Shown in pieces: positions 31,211 to 41,653 of a stretch of 64,000 nucleotides of DNA. The translations under genes and the position numbers were made by a program. The notes below the pieces were generated by a model, which saw nothing but the letters and a program-made list of their open reading frames with translations, was not told the origin of the DNA and did no database searches. Origin of the DNA: Siphonodentalium dalli. Its lineage: Eukaryota; Mollusca; Scaphopoda; Gadilida; Siphonodentaliidae. The DNA lies in the NCBI GenBank assembly GCA_032622095.1, contig CP136067.1, positions 496,001 through 560,000 of the forward strand, given 5' to 3'. Numbering within the stretch: the first letter of the stretch is position 1; each line of letters opens with the position of its first letter.

Positions 31211-31429
31211 CAAAAAACGCAGGTAATCTCTGTATAATAAGTTCAAAAAGCCATGATAAACTATGAGAAAAGATGAGAATGAATGTTTTTTCATTGCAAT
31301 TTTTGTCCGAAACCGAAACCGGACCCACCCCATGGTTTCAACTGTTAAAGGGAGAAATTGTGGACAAAAAATTAAAATATAGAGCCCCCCTCACTTGTAT
31401 AGGGCTATATCATGCACTACTATATGAAT

Positions 31430-31670
31430 CTGATTGTTTCAATTCATTTTGAAGCTGTAATTCGTCTTAGAAATGATTTTGGGAAAATATTGCATGAGAT
31501 CAGAAAAAATCTGCATTCCGGGCTCGGAGACACCCACCCACCGTCCTTGTATCCTGTAATTTTTTTCCGACCCCCCCCCCCCTGATGCCATCGAAAAAAC
31601 CACAATTATTTTTGAAACGACTCCCGTGCGAAGCCCCACACATACCCGAGCAGACTGCAGTCATATGTAC
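31430..31670. repeat. C-run dispersed repeat, inverted copy, plus GCCCCACACATACC module
   Basis: This is an inverted relative of 28425-28620. It ends in GAAGCCCCACACATACCCGA and GCAGACTGC, which resemble the AGCCCCA...GAGCAGAC core of the type C insert and satellite monomer. Confidence 0.55.
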
Positions 31671-31679
31671 ATTGTTCAT

Positions 31680-32687
31680 TTATTTATTTATTATTGGGGG
31701 GTTTTGGATTTGACCCGGGAAGATTTGAAAGGGGCGGAACCCCTCTCCTACAACCCACTGGTGAATGGTGAATGATAACATAAACATAACATGAATGAAG
31801 GTAAAAAGATGATCTAGACAGAGGATTTTTTTTCTTTTCTTGGATTTCTTTTTTTCCCTTTGTTGTATTTCTGTTTGCTGTTGTTGTTGTTGTTGTTGGA
31901 GCACAGCTGCCTGTTCCCATTCTTTATGCTGTTGTTCAGACTTTTCTATCATTTCTGCTGTTGTAGCCATTGTGCTTGTTCAATCGCGTGTTCTGTCATC
32001 CATCTTCTGGTGTCTGCGATTAACTCTTCTGAAGAACGTGTAGTGTCTGTGCTGATGTTTTTGTTGCTGGTGGTAGAGCTGGGGGACACCGGGGTGAGAT
32101 GAAATTCCGGTGTCCTTGGTGGCAAGCTGTCCAACTCCACCTCGAAGCTGGCGGCAGGAACAGCAGGGCTGGTATCCTGCTCCCTTTCTCCGCTCGCCTC
32201 GATGACGACAGCAGGGACCTCCGGTAGATCCACGGAGTCCCTGCTGGCTGGTACAATGTCGTCTGTATCCATGCAGGTCGGGTCGTCTGGGCGTCTCTCG
32301 GACAACTCCGACCTGCCGGCTATGACACTGGACGGCTGAACCACACGGGGAGGGGTGACCGGCAGATCAACGGTCACCCCCATCTATCTTCTTCCACTTC
32401 GCCCGTCTGGCGCCGTCCCTTCTCCGTCGAGCTGGTGTTTTTCTCTTCGGAGGCGCTGTCTTCATCTTCTTCATATTACGGCAGGTCTCGGCGTTCCTGT
32501 CCCGGACAGAAGACCTCTGGATACCAGCATCCTCTGTCCGGGATTCAATGCAAAGAACCAGACAGCCCCTGTTAGCTTGGAGATTCCAACTAACAGTGTC
32601 CACTATCTGACTTCTTTGCATTGCAGCCAACGCGGCGTCGGGATTAGCTCCATAATCCGTCCTGAGCCTAATCCAAAACCGTCTCAC
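31680..32687 (-). pseudogene. Coding-like minus-strand block of unknown family
   Basis: Three overlapping minus-strand frames (32687-32367, 32383-31949, 31970-31680) follow one another in GC-richer DNA than the surroundings. The first is basic and ends in a K/R-rich tail (KRKTPARRRRDGARRAKWKK). The second is acidic and rich in proline, serine and threonine (EVPAVVIEASGEREQD, LPPRTPEFHLTPVSPS) and ends near ERQ/Q-type sequence (AIEQAQWLQQQK). The third is glutamine-rich with a polyQ run and a KKKSKKRKK tail. The frames overlap at their ends, which fits frameshift damage in one former low-complexity protein or exons of one gene. No catalytic motif was recognised; a retroelement gag-like or host disordered protein is possible. 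Confidence 0.35.
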
Positions 32688-32930
32688 TCAGGCCGGCATT
32701 AACACGAGGGCATCTGCACCCGAAGGCACGACCACACAACTCACTCGTGTTAACGTCTGACAGAAAGGAACTAATACAGCCAAAGCAAATTATGACTGCC
32801 TCGCTCCACTCCCTGCCAGAGGCACATTGTTCGCTCTGTTTGGAGCTACATAAAGGGTTAGTTTGGAATTTACATATTGATTGTTATCTGACATCTATTG
32901 ATTTTCATTTTATGTATTTATTTTACTAAA

Positions 32931-33020
32931 TGGCCGTCCATAGTGGGCGATTCAAAGCTGAAATGGTATTAAAATGGACGCCCATAGTGGGCGAGTCAAA
33001 GCTGACATGGTATTAAAATG
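32931..33020. repeat. Two-copy ~44-bp repeat
   Basis: CATAGTGGGCGA, TCAAAGCTGA and ATGGTATTAAAATG are repeated at 32931 and 32975. Confidence 0.85.
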
Positions 33021-33112
33021 TTTATCAAACGTTAAGTTTATTACATATCACGTGTTGCCTTTTCTCGCGCAGGTTTATAAACTATTATGTGAAATCGGAA
33101 TTCCACATTGCT

Positions 33113-33150
33113 CTTTTAAAGGCCTACTCAATTTTCGAACCCCCAGATAT
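33113..33150 (+). repeat. Short dispersed motif R, copy 1
   Basis: TTTTAAAGGCCTACTCAATT + TTCGAACCCCCAG. Related copies are at 35434-35467 (minus) and 60420-60455 (plus). Confidence 0.7.
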
Positions 33151-33158
33151 ATAGAGGA

Positions 33159-33293
33159 TATCCACACTTTTCAGTGGATATGGGTTATATCTCATGAGTG
33201 ATGACAAAACATTGAATTTCCACGAGTGGAAATTCAAATGTTTTGTCATCACGAATGAGATTTAACCCATATCCACTGAAAAAGTGCGGAGAT
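33159..33293. repeat. Large near-perfect palindrome (~65-bp arms)
   Basis: The left arm 33159-33222 (AGTGGATATGGGTTATATCT, TGATGACAAAACATT) is inverse to the right arm 33226-33293. The arms meet at CCACGAGTGG. The separation is only 2-3 nt, so strong cruciform or hairpin potential is expected. Confidence 0.9.
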
Positions 33294-33389
33294 TCTGTTT
33301 ATTATATACTTTAGTTACTTGCCTATGGCCCCCAATGAATGTCAATACATCAGAAATTTCAAGCTGATATCACTCACAAGTGGGATATC

Positions 33390-33781
33390 AACAAGTTACC
33401 AACTTGTTTAAACAAGTTAGCTAACTTTTTTACACAAGTTACTAATTGTTTAATCAAGTTAGCTAACCTGTTTAAAGAAGTTAACTAACTTGTGTAAACA
33501 AGTTACTAACTTGTTTAAACAAGTTAGATAACTTGATTAAACAATTTAAACTTGTTTAAACAGGTTAGCTAACAACTTGTTTTAACTTGTTATCTAACTT
33601 GTTAGATAACTTGTTTAAACAAGTTAGCTAACTTGTTTGAACAATTTAGTAACTTGTGTAAACAAGTTAGCTAACTTGTGTAATCAAGTTAGTAACTTGT
33701 TTAAACAAGTTAGTTAACTTGTTTAAACAAATTAGTTAACTTGTTTAAACAAATTAGTAACTTGTTTAAACAAGTTAGTAA
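33390..33781. repeat. Array of AACAAGTTAGCTAACTTGTT palindromic units
   Basis: About 390 bp are built from AACAAGTTA and TAACTTGTT half-units, so the array is self-complementary at every 10-20 bp step. AACAAGTTAGCTAACTTGTT is a perfect 20-bp palindrome. The units vary in the central dinucleotides. Confidence 0.9.
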
Positions 33782-33844
33782 CAAAAGAGGAGGTGGCAGT
33801 TCTACGCTGCCGTACGTTACCGACATGTTTTAAGTTTCATCTGT

Positions 33845-33900
33845 TTTGTAGCGCAAAGTGTTTTATTTTCAATGAAGGGGAATAACTCTATATCTTAGTG
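33845..33900 (+). repeat. Dispersed GGGGAATAACTC motif
   Basis: TTTTCAATGAAGGGGAATAA + CTCTATATCTTA. An inverted copy is at about 35205-35260 and a direct copy at 62660-62695. Confidence 0.7.
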
Positions 33901-34174
33901 TAAACATATTTTTATTTCCAAATCCAACATAACATAATATACAGATGATACAAATATGCATAAATAGAAGAGATAATGTATGGAAATGAGGATCAGACAA
34001 ACAAGCCCGAGGGCTTATATGAAGTCTTCTCATCTTTGGCGACATGCCCCTTCCCCAATAAGTGAGACGGATCAGACGGGGAAGGATAGAAATAATGTTT
34101 TTTAAAGGAGAAGTAACTAAGTTTGAGTTGGGGATGGAAACAGCGGGAAGATGGTGTTAGGGGTAGCAGGAGGC

Positions 34175-34175
<1 letters not shown>

Positions 34176-34222
<47 letters not shown>
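34176..34222. repeat. (GA)n microsatellite
   Basis: About 22 uninterrupted AG dinucleotides. Confidence 0.97.
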
Positions 34223-34225
<3 letters not shown>

Positions 34226-34534
34226 GTGAGATGGGGGCAGAGTTTTCAATCATTGAGTTGTTGCGTGATAAAAAATGATGCTCGTAGTAATATGCATGCG
34301 TCAGGCTCCATGCCAATTCCCATTTCAACGGGGTTCACTGTGAATATCGCTGCATTCTTCATGTGGAATCATTTCACGTATATACAGGATAGTGACAAGT
34401 AAGTAACTTACAAAATAATCGTTATCGGAAGACATTTAGTACTACATATATAATGGGGAACATCGTGCTGCCGCATAACGCGGCCGGAATCCAAAGCAAT
34501 TTGTTACCCATACAGATCATGGAAATCTTTTTGT

Positions 34535-35155
34535 TCTCATAATATATGTCTGTACTGCATTAAATATTTGTTTGTTTTCGCGAAGACTAAGCTCCCTTGA
34601 CCCCCGCATTAGTGTATTCTCAGATAAGGCAACATTTGGTAGGGAGTCATATAGTTCTATTCTGGGCTCTTGATAAAATGTGCATTCAAAGAGATAGTGG
34701 TAAGTTGTCTCAAATTCCCCACATCAACAGAAGGGGGAAAATTTTACATGGTTATCTGTCAGGTCACCACTCAGGTGGCTGCAGTTCAATCTTAACCGGG
34801 TATGGAGGATATGAGATTTACGACATTTACTATGATAAAAATAGGCAGGTGGACGTATATTGTCACTGTTCAGTTCCTTTTTGAAGTCTTCGATTGTACT
34901 GCTGCTCTTTGTAGTTTCCGGCAGTTTGTTCCATTCGGTAATTGTAGATGGTAAGAAAGAATCCATATAATAGTCATAATTAATATTCGAGGATAGTCTT
35001 ATATGTTCAAATCTGAAGTTATATCTGGAATTATTTGCCTGAAATGGTCGTACATAATTTCTTAAAATTGATGGAGCAGTTCCACGTATCATTTAAAAAA
35101 ATTGGCATAGCTTGTGTTTTCTACAACGTGAAGTTCCCAGCCAGTTTCTGACAAA
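34535..35155 (-). pseudogene. C-terminal fragment of a non-LTR reverse transcriptase
   Basis: Read on the minus strand, TGWELHVVENTSYANFF-like sequence (about 35155-35095) is followed, after a frame change, by the frame 35092-34724. That frame contains MIRGTAPSIL, SFLPSTITEWNKLPE and ILHTRLRLNCSHL, hallmark phrases of the post-polymerase region of invertebrate LINEs. The next residues are C-stop-CGEFETTYHYLFEC, a CxCG...H...C cluster with an in-frame TGA at x. The frame then stays open to about 34535. No FADD catalytic segment is present. The copy is 5'-truncated and carries at least one stop and one frameshift. Confidence 0.8.
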
Positions 35156-35204
35156 AGGCACGCATTACTCGTACTGATGGTTGCACCTGTTACCATGTTA
35201 CTTA

Positions 35205-35360
35205 AAGATAGAGTTATTCCCCTCCCATTGAAAATACATTTTTAGTAGTGAATTCTGTTGCATTATGGGAGCCATAACTGGGGGATCGTTCTATGATTTC
35301 AGCCGTTTTATATTTCGCTATGGGCATCTTCTGATACACAGACGTTTCAAATGGTGACGA
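35205..35360. repeat. Dispersed repeat shared with 33.85 and 62.66 kb
   Basis: The minus-strand motif TAGAGTTATTCCCCTCCCAT is followed by plus-strand TATGGGCATCTTCTGATACA and CAGACGTTTCAAATGGTG. The latter matches TGGGCACCTTCTGAGACACA at 62738. The relative orientation of the two motifs differs between loci. Confidence 0.65.
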
Positions 35361-35433
35361 ATTATAGTATTTTAATCATATTTGGCATATATTGTTATTA
35401 AAACAATATATCAAGACACTATAAAAAAAATAA

Positions 35434-35467
35434 TCGGCGACTCGAAAATTAAGTGGGCCTTTAAAAT
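35434..35467 (-). repeat. Short dispersed motif R, copy 2
   Basis: The reverse complement reads TTTTAAAGGCCCACTTAATT + TTCGAG. Confidence 0.7.
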
Positions 35468-36784
35468 ATGAATATAGTTGATGTTTATGAGGCGAAATGC
35501 AGAACGCAACACAAACATAGGATAACATTTGTTTTGATGCAAACCAATATCGGCGATGTTGAGTGGCCATGGGCATGGTACATGCATGTTATAGGTTACA
35601 AGGAACTAATTATGTTGAATTCGTTAGTGATATTCTACGGGTTATTGGTTAAAAATCTCTGGAAGCTGATTGGTGTATTATCTTCAGAAAATTAAATGCA
35701 TACAATTATTATGCATTTCCTTATTACACCATGTATATATTGAATATGAACTGTATTTATTATTGTGGGCATTTGGGATGAGAAATGATATAGCGGTAGG
35801 TTGATTTTTTTTCTTCAAAATTTGCTGCTGAATTGACGGTAGTTATGAAAGCGGCAAATTTAAACTGGAAAAGATCCCGTACCCCGAATATATTTCCAAT
35901 TCAAATTATGTCCCAGGTTTGGTTCCTCCAGAATTCAAGGAAAATTGTACCAATCATTCAAAGCCTGTACGGATTGGGACAGAACGTTAACACTGCGGCC
36001 TATATGGTAAATAAATAGTTCCTTGTAACCTATAAGCAGAAAATTTACATTTTTAGAATATCGTTCAGGGCATGGAATTTGAAGACGCTGATAGACACAA
36101 CATGTGTTGTTTTGTTGAGCCAATATGTTGTTACGCCTCCCGGACCCATTTTCAGGTCAGACGAGACCATTATTATTATTAACCCTCCGTCGCCGGAACT
36201 TCAACTTTGTCGGGAGGTGTAATTTTCAGAACATCACCAATTGTGGGCACATGGATGGGCCTTTAATGTCCAAATAGCACTACCGATGTGATTGAAGTTT
36301 CTCTCAAACTCATGAAAAGTACTGACATTTAAAGGACACCCGCCTATATCATTAAACCAAATCATCATCGGAAGTTGAAATTTCGAGGGTTGGGTGGGGG
36401 GTATTTCAAATCCAATTAAATATGGTATTGGTCGAAAAGAAAGAAATTTCTTAATGCGAATGTTAGATATGGGTAGCTAGTTTTCAAAACATATACATTT
36501 ATATTGTGCGCGTTATGCACGCGAGTCGAATTTGTCAAATAAAACTAAAATAACTTGAATTTTGTCCGCGGACCAATTTTTAGAACAGAAATCCGCGCGA
36601 AAACTTTCAGATCATACCAAAAGCGTATACCAAGAAGGACAACTTACTCTATCGTATTAGCAGCCTCAATATTTATTAAATATAATAAAAAATAAAAATT
36701 TATTAAAAATACGTTCTTGTTGTAATTTGGCACCGGAAGAAATAGGCCAACTTTATATAGCTCTCTATTGAACTAGCGAATAAC
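35468..36784. other. Unassigned DNA
   Basis: No gene was recognised. A 61-codon frame at 35833-36018 and a 75-codon frame at 35468-35695 show no family features. TATAGGTTACAAGGAACTA at 35590 has an inverted relative near 36016-36035 (TAGTTCCTTGTAACCTATA), a possible 19-bp inverted repeat. Confidence 0.4.
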
Positions 36785-38196
36785 TTGATGACAGTTGTAC
36801 CCATTTTCAAGAAGGGTAAAAAGAGCAACCCTGGGAATTACAGACCAGCATTATCTGTAAAGTTATGGAGAGGATCATCAGGGATGAAGTGGTTAAGCAT
36901 ATGGACTCCAATCACTTATTCAATAAAGAACAGCATGGGTTTTGAGCTAAAAGATCATGTGTAACACAGCTACTTGAAGTACAAGATGACTGGTTGAGAG
37001 CACTTGAGGATGAAAACAATATAGATGCAATATACCTTAACTTTAGGAAAGCCTTCGACACATGCCACATGGAAGGCTAATGAAAAAGTTATCATTCTAC
37101 GGAATTAAAGGAGAGGTTTACAGCTGGATTAAGGATTTTTTATCAGGAAGGAAGCAGGTAGTCAGAGTATCTGACAAATATTCATCGCAGAAAAAAGTAA
37201 CTAGTGGCATCCCTCAAGGCTAAGTTCTAGGACCGATATTGTTTTTAATCTTCATCAATGACATCACCAATAATGTGAAGAGCAATGTCAAGATTTTTAC
37301 TGCCGATACCAAACTGTATAGAAATGTCAATAACCAAGAAGATGCAGAATATTTACAGCGAGACCTTGACCAGCTATCTGACTGGTCCGACAAATGGTTA
37401 TTGAGATTTAACGCAGCAAAATGCAAAGTGATGCATATAGGGAAGAGCAACACGGGACAAAAGTACAACATCACAGAGAATGAGTCACATTATGAAATAG
37501 AGGAAATCACGGAAGAAAAGGACATAGGAGTAATCTTTAACAACAACATGAAATTCTCAACACATATTGCAAAGAGCGTCCAAAGAGCCAATCAGAGAAT
37601 AGGAATTTTAAACAGAACTTTCAGCTACATCGATGAAGATATGCTTAAAATCCTATACAAATCTTTTGTTCGACCAGTATTAGAATACGGATCATCCATT
37701 TGGAACCCACACTATAAGAAATACAAAACCATGATAGAAAGCGTACAGTGACGAGCAACGAGAATAGTCACAAGCTTGAGGGGCATGCAGTACGAAGAAA
37801 GGATAAGGGAACTAGGCATTCCAACACTAGAGTACAGGAGAGAACGATGTGACATGATCCAAATTTTCAAGATAATAGAAGGATATGATGAAGCTGATCT
37901 ACCAATGATAATGGATAAAGAGAGTCGAACAATTAAGAGGGCACAGTAAAAAATTAAGAAAGGAACTATTCACTAGTACAAGGACAAGCAACAATTTTGT
38001 GGCGAGGAATATAAATTCATGGAACGGTCTAACGGATATATGCGTCTCGGCAAATACGATTAATGAATTTAAATCAATTCTTAATGACCAATGGGGAGGC
38101 AAAGAAAATAAATTCCATTACGATTTCAAAGACATGCGCAACACAAATTTGAAATCAAGGACTAACGTATTAACCACAACAAGCGAAAGCTTATAA
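36785..38196 (+). pseudogene. CR1/Jockey-like non-LTR retrotransposon reverse transcriptase, decayed
   Basis: Translated across frames, the order is VVPIFKKGKKSNPGNYRP, (I)CKVMERIIRDEV, EQHGF-stop-AKRSC, AIYLNFRKAFDT, SFYGIKGEVYSWIKDFLSGR, GIPQG-stop-VLGPILF, then FTADTKLYR. The rest includes WSDKWLLRFNAAKCKVMHIG, EEKDIGVIFNNNMKFSTHI, LYKSFVRPVLEYGSSIWNP and a WNGL...NEFKSIL tail near 38030-38080. This is the palm-thumb order of CR1/Jockey-group LINEs. The longest open part is 37239-37751. Defects include stops at the HGF, PQG and VQ positions, a base loss after KAFDT, other frame changes, and the catalytic FADD degraded to FTAD. No endonuclease domain was found upstream, so the copy is also 5'-truncated. 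Confidence 0.92.
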
Positions 38197-38330
38197 GGCT
38201 CAAGAATACAGGTAAATGACCCAGAAAAGTGTTGTCCCCAAATCAGTGAATGGCGACATGCATTCGGAATCTTAAATCAAATACATGAACAATCCCAGGA
38301 GATAACAATTCAATTGTTCTGCATTTGGGG

Positions 38331-39545
38331 ATTGAGGTATTATTTATTAAAATCCAATTATATATCCAAGCCGCATGTCGGCAATCACAACACATGTTCG
38401 TATGTCAGTCTGCCTATCCAAGCCGCATGTCGGCAATCACAACACATGTTCGTATGCCATCCAAGCCGCATGTCGGCAATCACAACACATGTTCGTATGC
38501 CATCCAAGCCGCATGCCGGCAATCACAACACCTGTTCGTATGCCATCCAAGCCGCATGCCGGCAATCACAACACATGTTCGTATGTCATCCAAGCCGCAT
38601 GTCGGCAATCACAACACATGTTCGTATGCCATCCAAGCCGCATGCCGGCAATCACAACACATGTTCGTATGTCATCCAAGCCGCATGTCGGCAATCACAA
38701 CACATGTTCGTATGTCATCCAAGCCGCATGTCGGCAATCACAACACATGTTCGTATGTCATCCAAGCCGCATGTCGGCAATCACAACACATGTTCGTATG
38801 TCATCCAAGCCGCATGTCGGCAATCACAACACATGTTCGTATGTCATCCAAGCCGCATGTCGGCAATCACAACACATGTTCGTATGTCAGTCTGCCTATT
38901 ACGATTCTTATAGCAACCTTCAGATTACTGATTCAGTTATTGTGGTTCTTCATATAGCGGGTTACTTGTACAGGTGTGTTTATAGCGGCTTACATGTACA
39001 GGTGTGTTTATAGCGGGTTACATGTACAGGTGTGTTATATCGGTTACCCGTACAGTGAATGCCTTGATGACCAAGAAAAGTGAGGTATTATTTATTAAAA
39101 TCCAATTATATATCCAAGCCGCATGTCGGCAATCACAACACATGTTCGTATGTCAGTCTGCCTATCCAAGCCGCATTCCGGCAATCACAACACATGTTCG
39201 TATGTCAGTCTGCCTATTACGATTCTTATAGCAACCTTCAGATTACTGATTCAGTTATTGTGGTTCTTCATATAGCGGGTTACTTGTACAGGTGTGTTTA
39301 TAGCGGCTTACATGTACAGGTGTGTTTATAGCAGGTTACATGTACAGGTGTGTTATATCGGTTACCCGTACAGTGAATGCCTTGATGACCAAGAAAAGTG
39401 AGGTATTATTTATTAAAATCCAATTATATATCCAAGCCGCATGTCGGCAATCACAACACATGTTCGTATGTCAGTCTGCCTATCCAAGCCGCATTCCGGC
39501 AATCACAACACATGTTCGTATGTCAGTCTGCCGATTACGATTCAT
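38331..39545. repeat. 43-bp minisatellite inside a larger 318-bp repeat
   Basis: About 12 units of ATCCAAGCCGCATGTCGGCA + ATCACAACACATGTTCGTAT fill 38368-38890. The flanking block (GAGGTATTATTTATTAAAAT before; CAGTCTGCCTATTACGATTC, TACATGTACAGGTGTGTTTA after) recurs from about 39083 and 39401, 318 bp apart, with only two 43-bp units each. All three forward frames stay open, giving spurious ORFs of about 200 codons. Confidence 0.93.
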
Positions 39546-39635
39546 ATAGCAAACTATATTGAACGTTACTTGTTTGGAAGAGAAGTGCGGCAAGAACGAA
39601 CTATTTTGTTCGATATGCTATGCGTTTAGTTCAGC

Positions 39636-40295
39636 CACAACGTTCTTCTACTGTATATAACTACGAACACATGCGTGCGACATATGCCAGGGACAATAAA
39701 GTACATCGACATATCGTATAGCCATATGCATGGTGATAGTGACGTTGATGTTGATTATGATAACGATAATGATGATGACTATAATGACGTAGACGATGAC
39801 GACACTGATGGTGATGAAGGGTGATGCTTATATTTGTGTTGTTTTCTGTATAGTGAGTTAATTTATCCATGTTATTTATCTTATTCTTGTCTCATGTTGC
39901 ACATATTGTGTCTGAGTAAATAAACTATATACATATGCCTCTCTGTATATAGCGATATTTTATGTTATTATTTATCGTTCTTCTACTGTATATAACTACG
40001 ACCGCGTGTGTGCGAGATATGTCTGGGACAATGAAGTACACCGAGAGTATAGCCGTATGCATGTGACATATGACTCTCTGTTTATATCGATATTTTATTT
40101 ATTTGTGAGTGTGTGTGTTTTTTTGTTTTTGTTTTTGTTTTTATCATCTTATTATATTTATTTTATTATTATTTTTGTATGCATGTGATTGTTATGTAAC
40201 CCTTGCATGTCATACTTTCGTGCTGTCTGATTTGTAAATGCTGCCAGTCACTCTCCAAACTTGGAGGTCAATAAATAAATAAATAAATAAAAAAC
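39636..40295. repeat. Two-copy segment with GAT/GAC microsatellite and AATAAA tails
   Basis: CGTTCTTCTACTGTATATAA occurs at about 39640 and 39976. Each is followed by CTACGA, GGGACAAT(A/G)AAGTACA and TATAGCC(A/G)TATGCATG. Between them are a degenerate GATGAC/GATAAT tract (39735-39830) and AATAAA (39919). The second copy ends in a perfect (AATA)n tail at 40270-40292 after CTCCAAACTTGGAGGTC, a retroelement-type 3' end with a small hairpin. Confidence 0.6.
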
Positions 40296-40795
40296 CTCGT
40301 CCCCAGTTTATCATAGTGGAATTTAGAAAACTCGTCCAGTAAATTAGGTCTGGACCTCGCCAAATAATATATACAGTACGTAGATCGCCCACTGAGACAT
40401 CAGATTCTATCAGCTCATAGATCAATCGAAAAACGACGTTGATGGCATATATATGTATTGTTGTTTAATCCCTTTTCCAATCCGACAATCATTTATCCTA
40501 TTCTGTTTTTATTGTCAACACTTTTTCATTATTATGATTGGAATAAAATATGTTTACATATATATGTATTGTCAGCGCGATGTAAAAGTGAATGATTTTT
40601 TTTTAATCCATCTCCAAATTATGTAAAGGAAAATAAGTGGCGACTTGCATGGATTCAAATGTGCGATTGATTTGGGAGAATAATATTAGATCTGAGAAAT
40701 GGAGAGGATACATGTTGAGTTTTTGTACGAAACTGTGGGGTATTTATCGATAAATTCTGTGTTTGTAATCGATATGTTTTCCCAGAGGGCAGTAC
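40296..40795. other. Unassigned AT-rich DNA
   Basis: Nothing was recognised. Confidence 0.4.
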
Positions 40796-41035
40796 TCAGT
40801 CCAAAAGAAATCCAGTGCCGAAAGGATTTATATATTTATAAATTATTATAAATTATTATATAATGATAAATTATATCTGTACGAGTAGCCAGTGCTAAAC
40901 GTATTTATATATTTATAAATTATATTAAATTATATATGTCAGTGCTAAAAGTATTTAAATATTTATAAATCTGTCCAAGTAGCCAGTACTAAAAAGGATT
41001 TATATATTTATAAATTATAATAAGTTAGAAATTTA
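40796..41035. repeat. Degenerate AT-rich tandem repeat, four units
   Basis: CCAGTGCTAAACGTATTTAT + ATATTTATAAATTAT-like units recur about every 50-80 bp. Confidence 0.7.
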
Positions 41036-41560
41036 TAATTATTATATGTTTAGTTGTCACCTTTAATTACATTTGTATCAGTGATTCCTTGGGCGGTGGT
41101 ATAATTATGGTTGATGTCCGGTGTACACATTATACACATATTAACACTCATTTTTGCAATACATACCAAACTGACGTGTTTTGCTACACACACCATCCTG
41201 GCAGTACTGTTGTCAGTGTTCTGTGTTCTGAAATACAGCCAAAAAGGATTTTCATATATTTTGAGGAAAACAACACATACAATAAGAAAAGTTATCTTTC
41301 TTGCATCTTATTTTCTAATAGTTAGAAAAATAAATTTCTTATAGAAATTCTAATTATGAGGATAGTTTTCTAGAACTGTTTAAATATTTCTCTCATATTT
41401 TCTTAATTGTAAGAATTAATTTCTTAAATCCTAGAAAGTCTTGTTCTCAATATCTGGAAAAATGTACGAAATATTGTGTCGTGATTCCGCAATGTACGAG
41501 TTCCTGGCTTGAAACTAATTCCAAGCACTACAATGTTAATGGAAAACTTTATCCTTTCAG
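41036..41560. other. Unassigned DNA upstream of a candidate exon
   Basis: Two overlapping frames of about 78 codons (41089-41344) are not recognised. The stretch ends in CTTTATCCTTTCAG, a plausible polypyrimidine tract and splice acceptor. Confidence 0.4.
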
Positions 41561-41653
41561 ATATATAGACGATGACGGTGGGGCAAGGCCCCGTGCTATG
41601 GGTTGCCATAGTGACAGCTATAATACTCATGGCGTCTAACGACTTTACGCAAG
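41561..41653 (+). CDS. Candidate exon encoding a signal-peptide-like N-terminus
   Basis: The acceptor CTTTATCCTTTCAG ends at 41560. ATG at 41572 opens a frame starting MTVGQGP, followed by a hydrophobic core VLWVAIVTAIILMA and then SNDFTQ. The donor CAAG|GTAACA begins at 41654, leaving the exon in phase 1, the phase commonly seen after signal-peptide exons of secreted proteins. No downstream exon was identified and no family can be named. The codons are GC-richer than the surroundings. This is the best-supported candidate for real host coding sequence in the window, but it is not proven. Confidence 0.4.

Noticed and set aside
33113-33150. tRNA gene suggested by TTCGAACCCCC
   Set aside because: No cloverleaf or box A could be placed around it, and the motif is only about 33 bp long in all copies.
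38314-39013. Three ~200-codon overlapping ORFs
   Set aside because: They are three frames of a 43-bp minisatellite without stops; all forward frames are open, which argues against selection on one.
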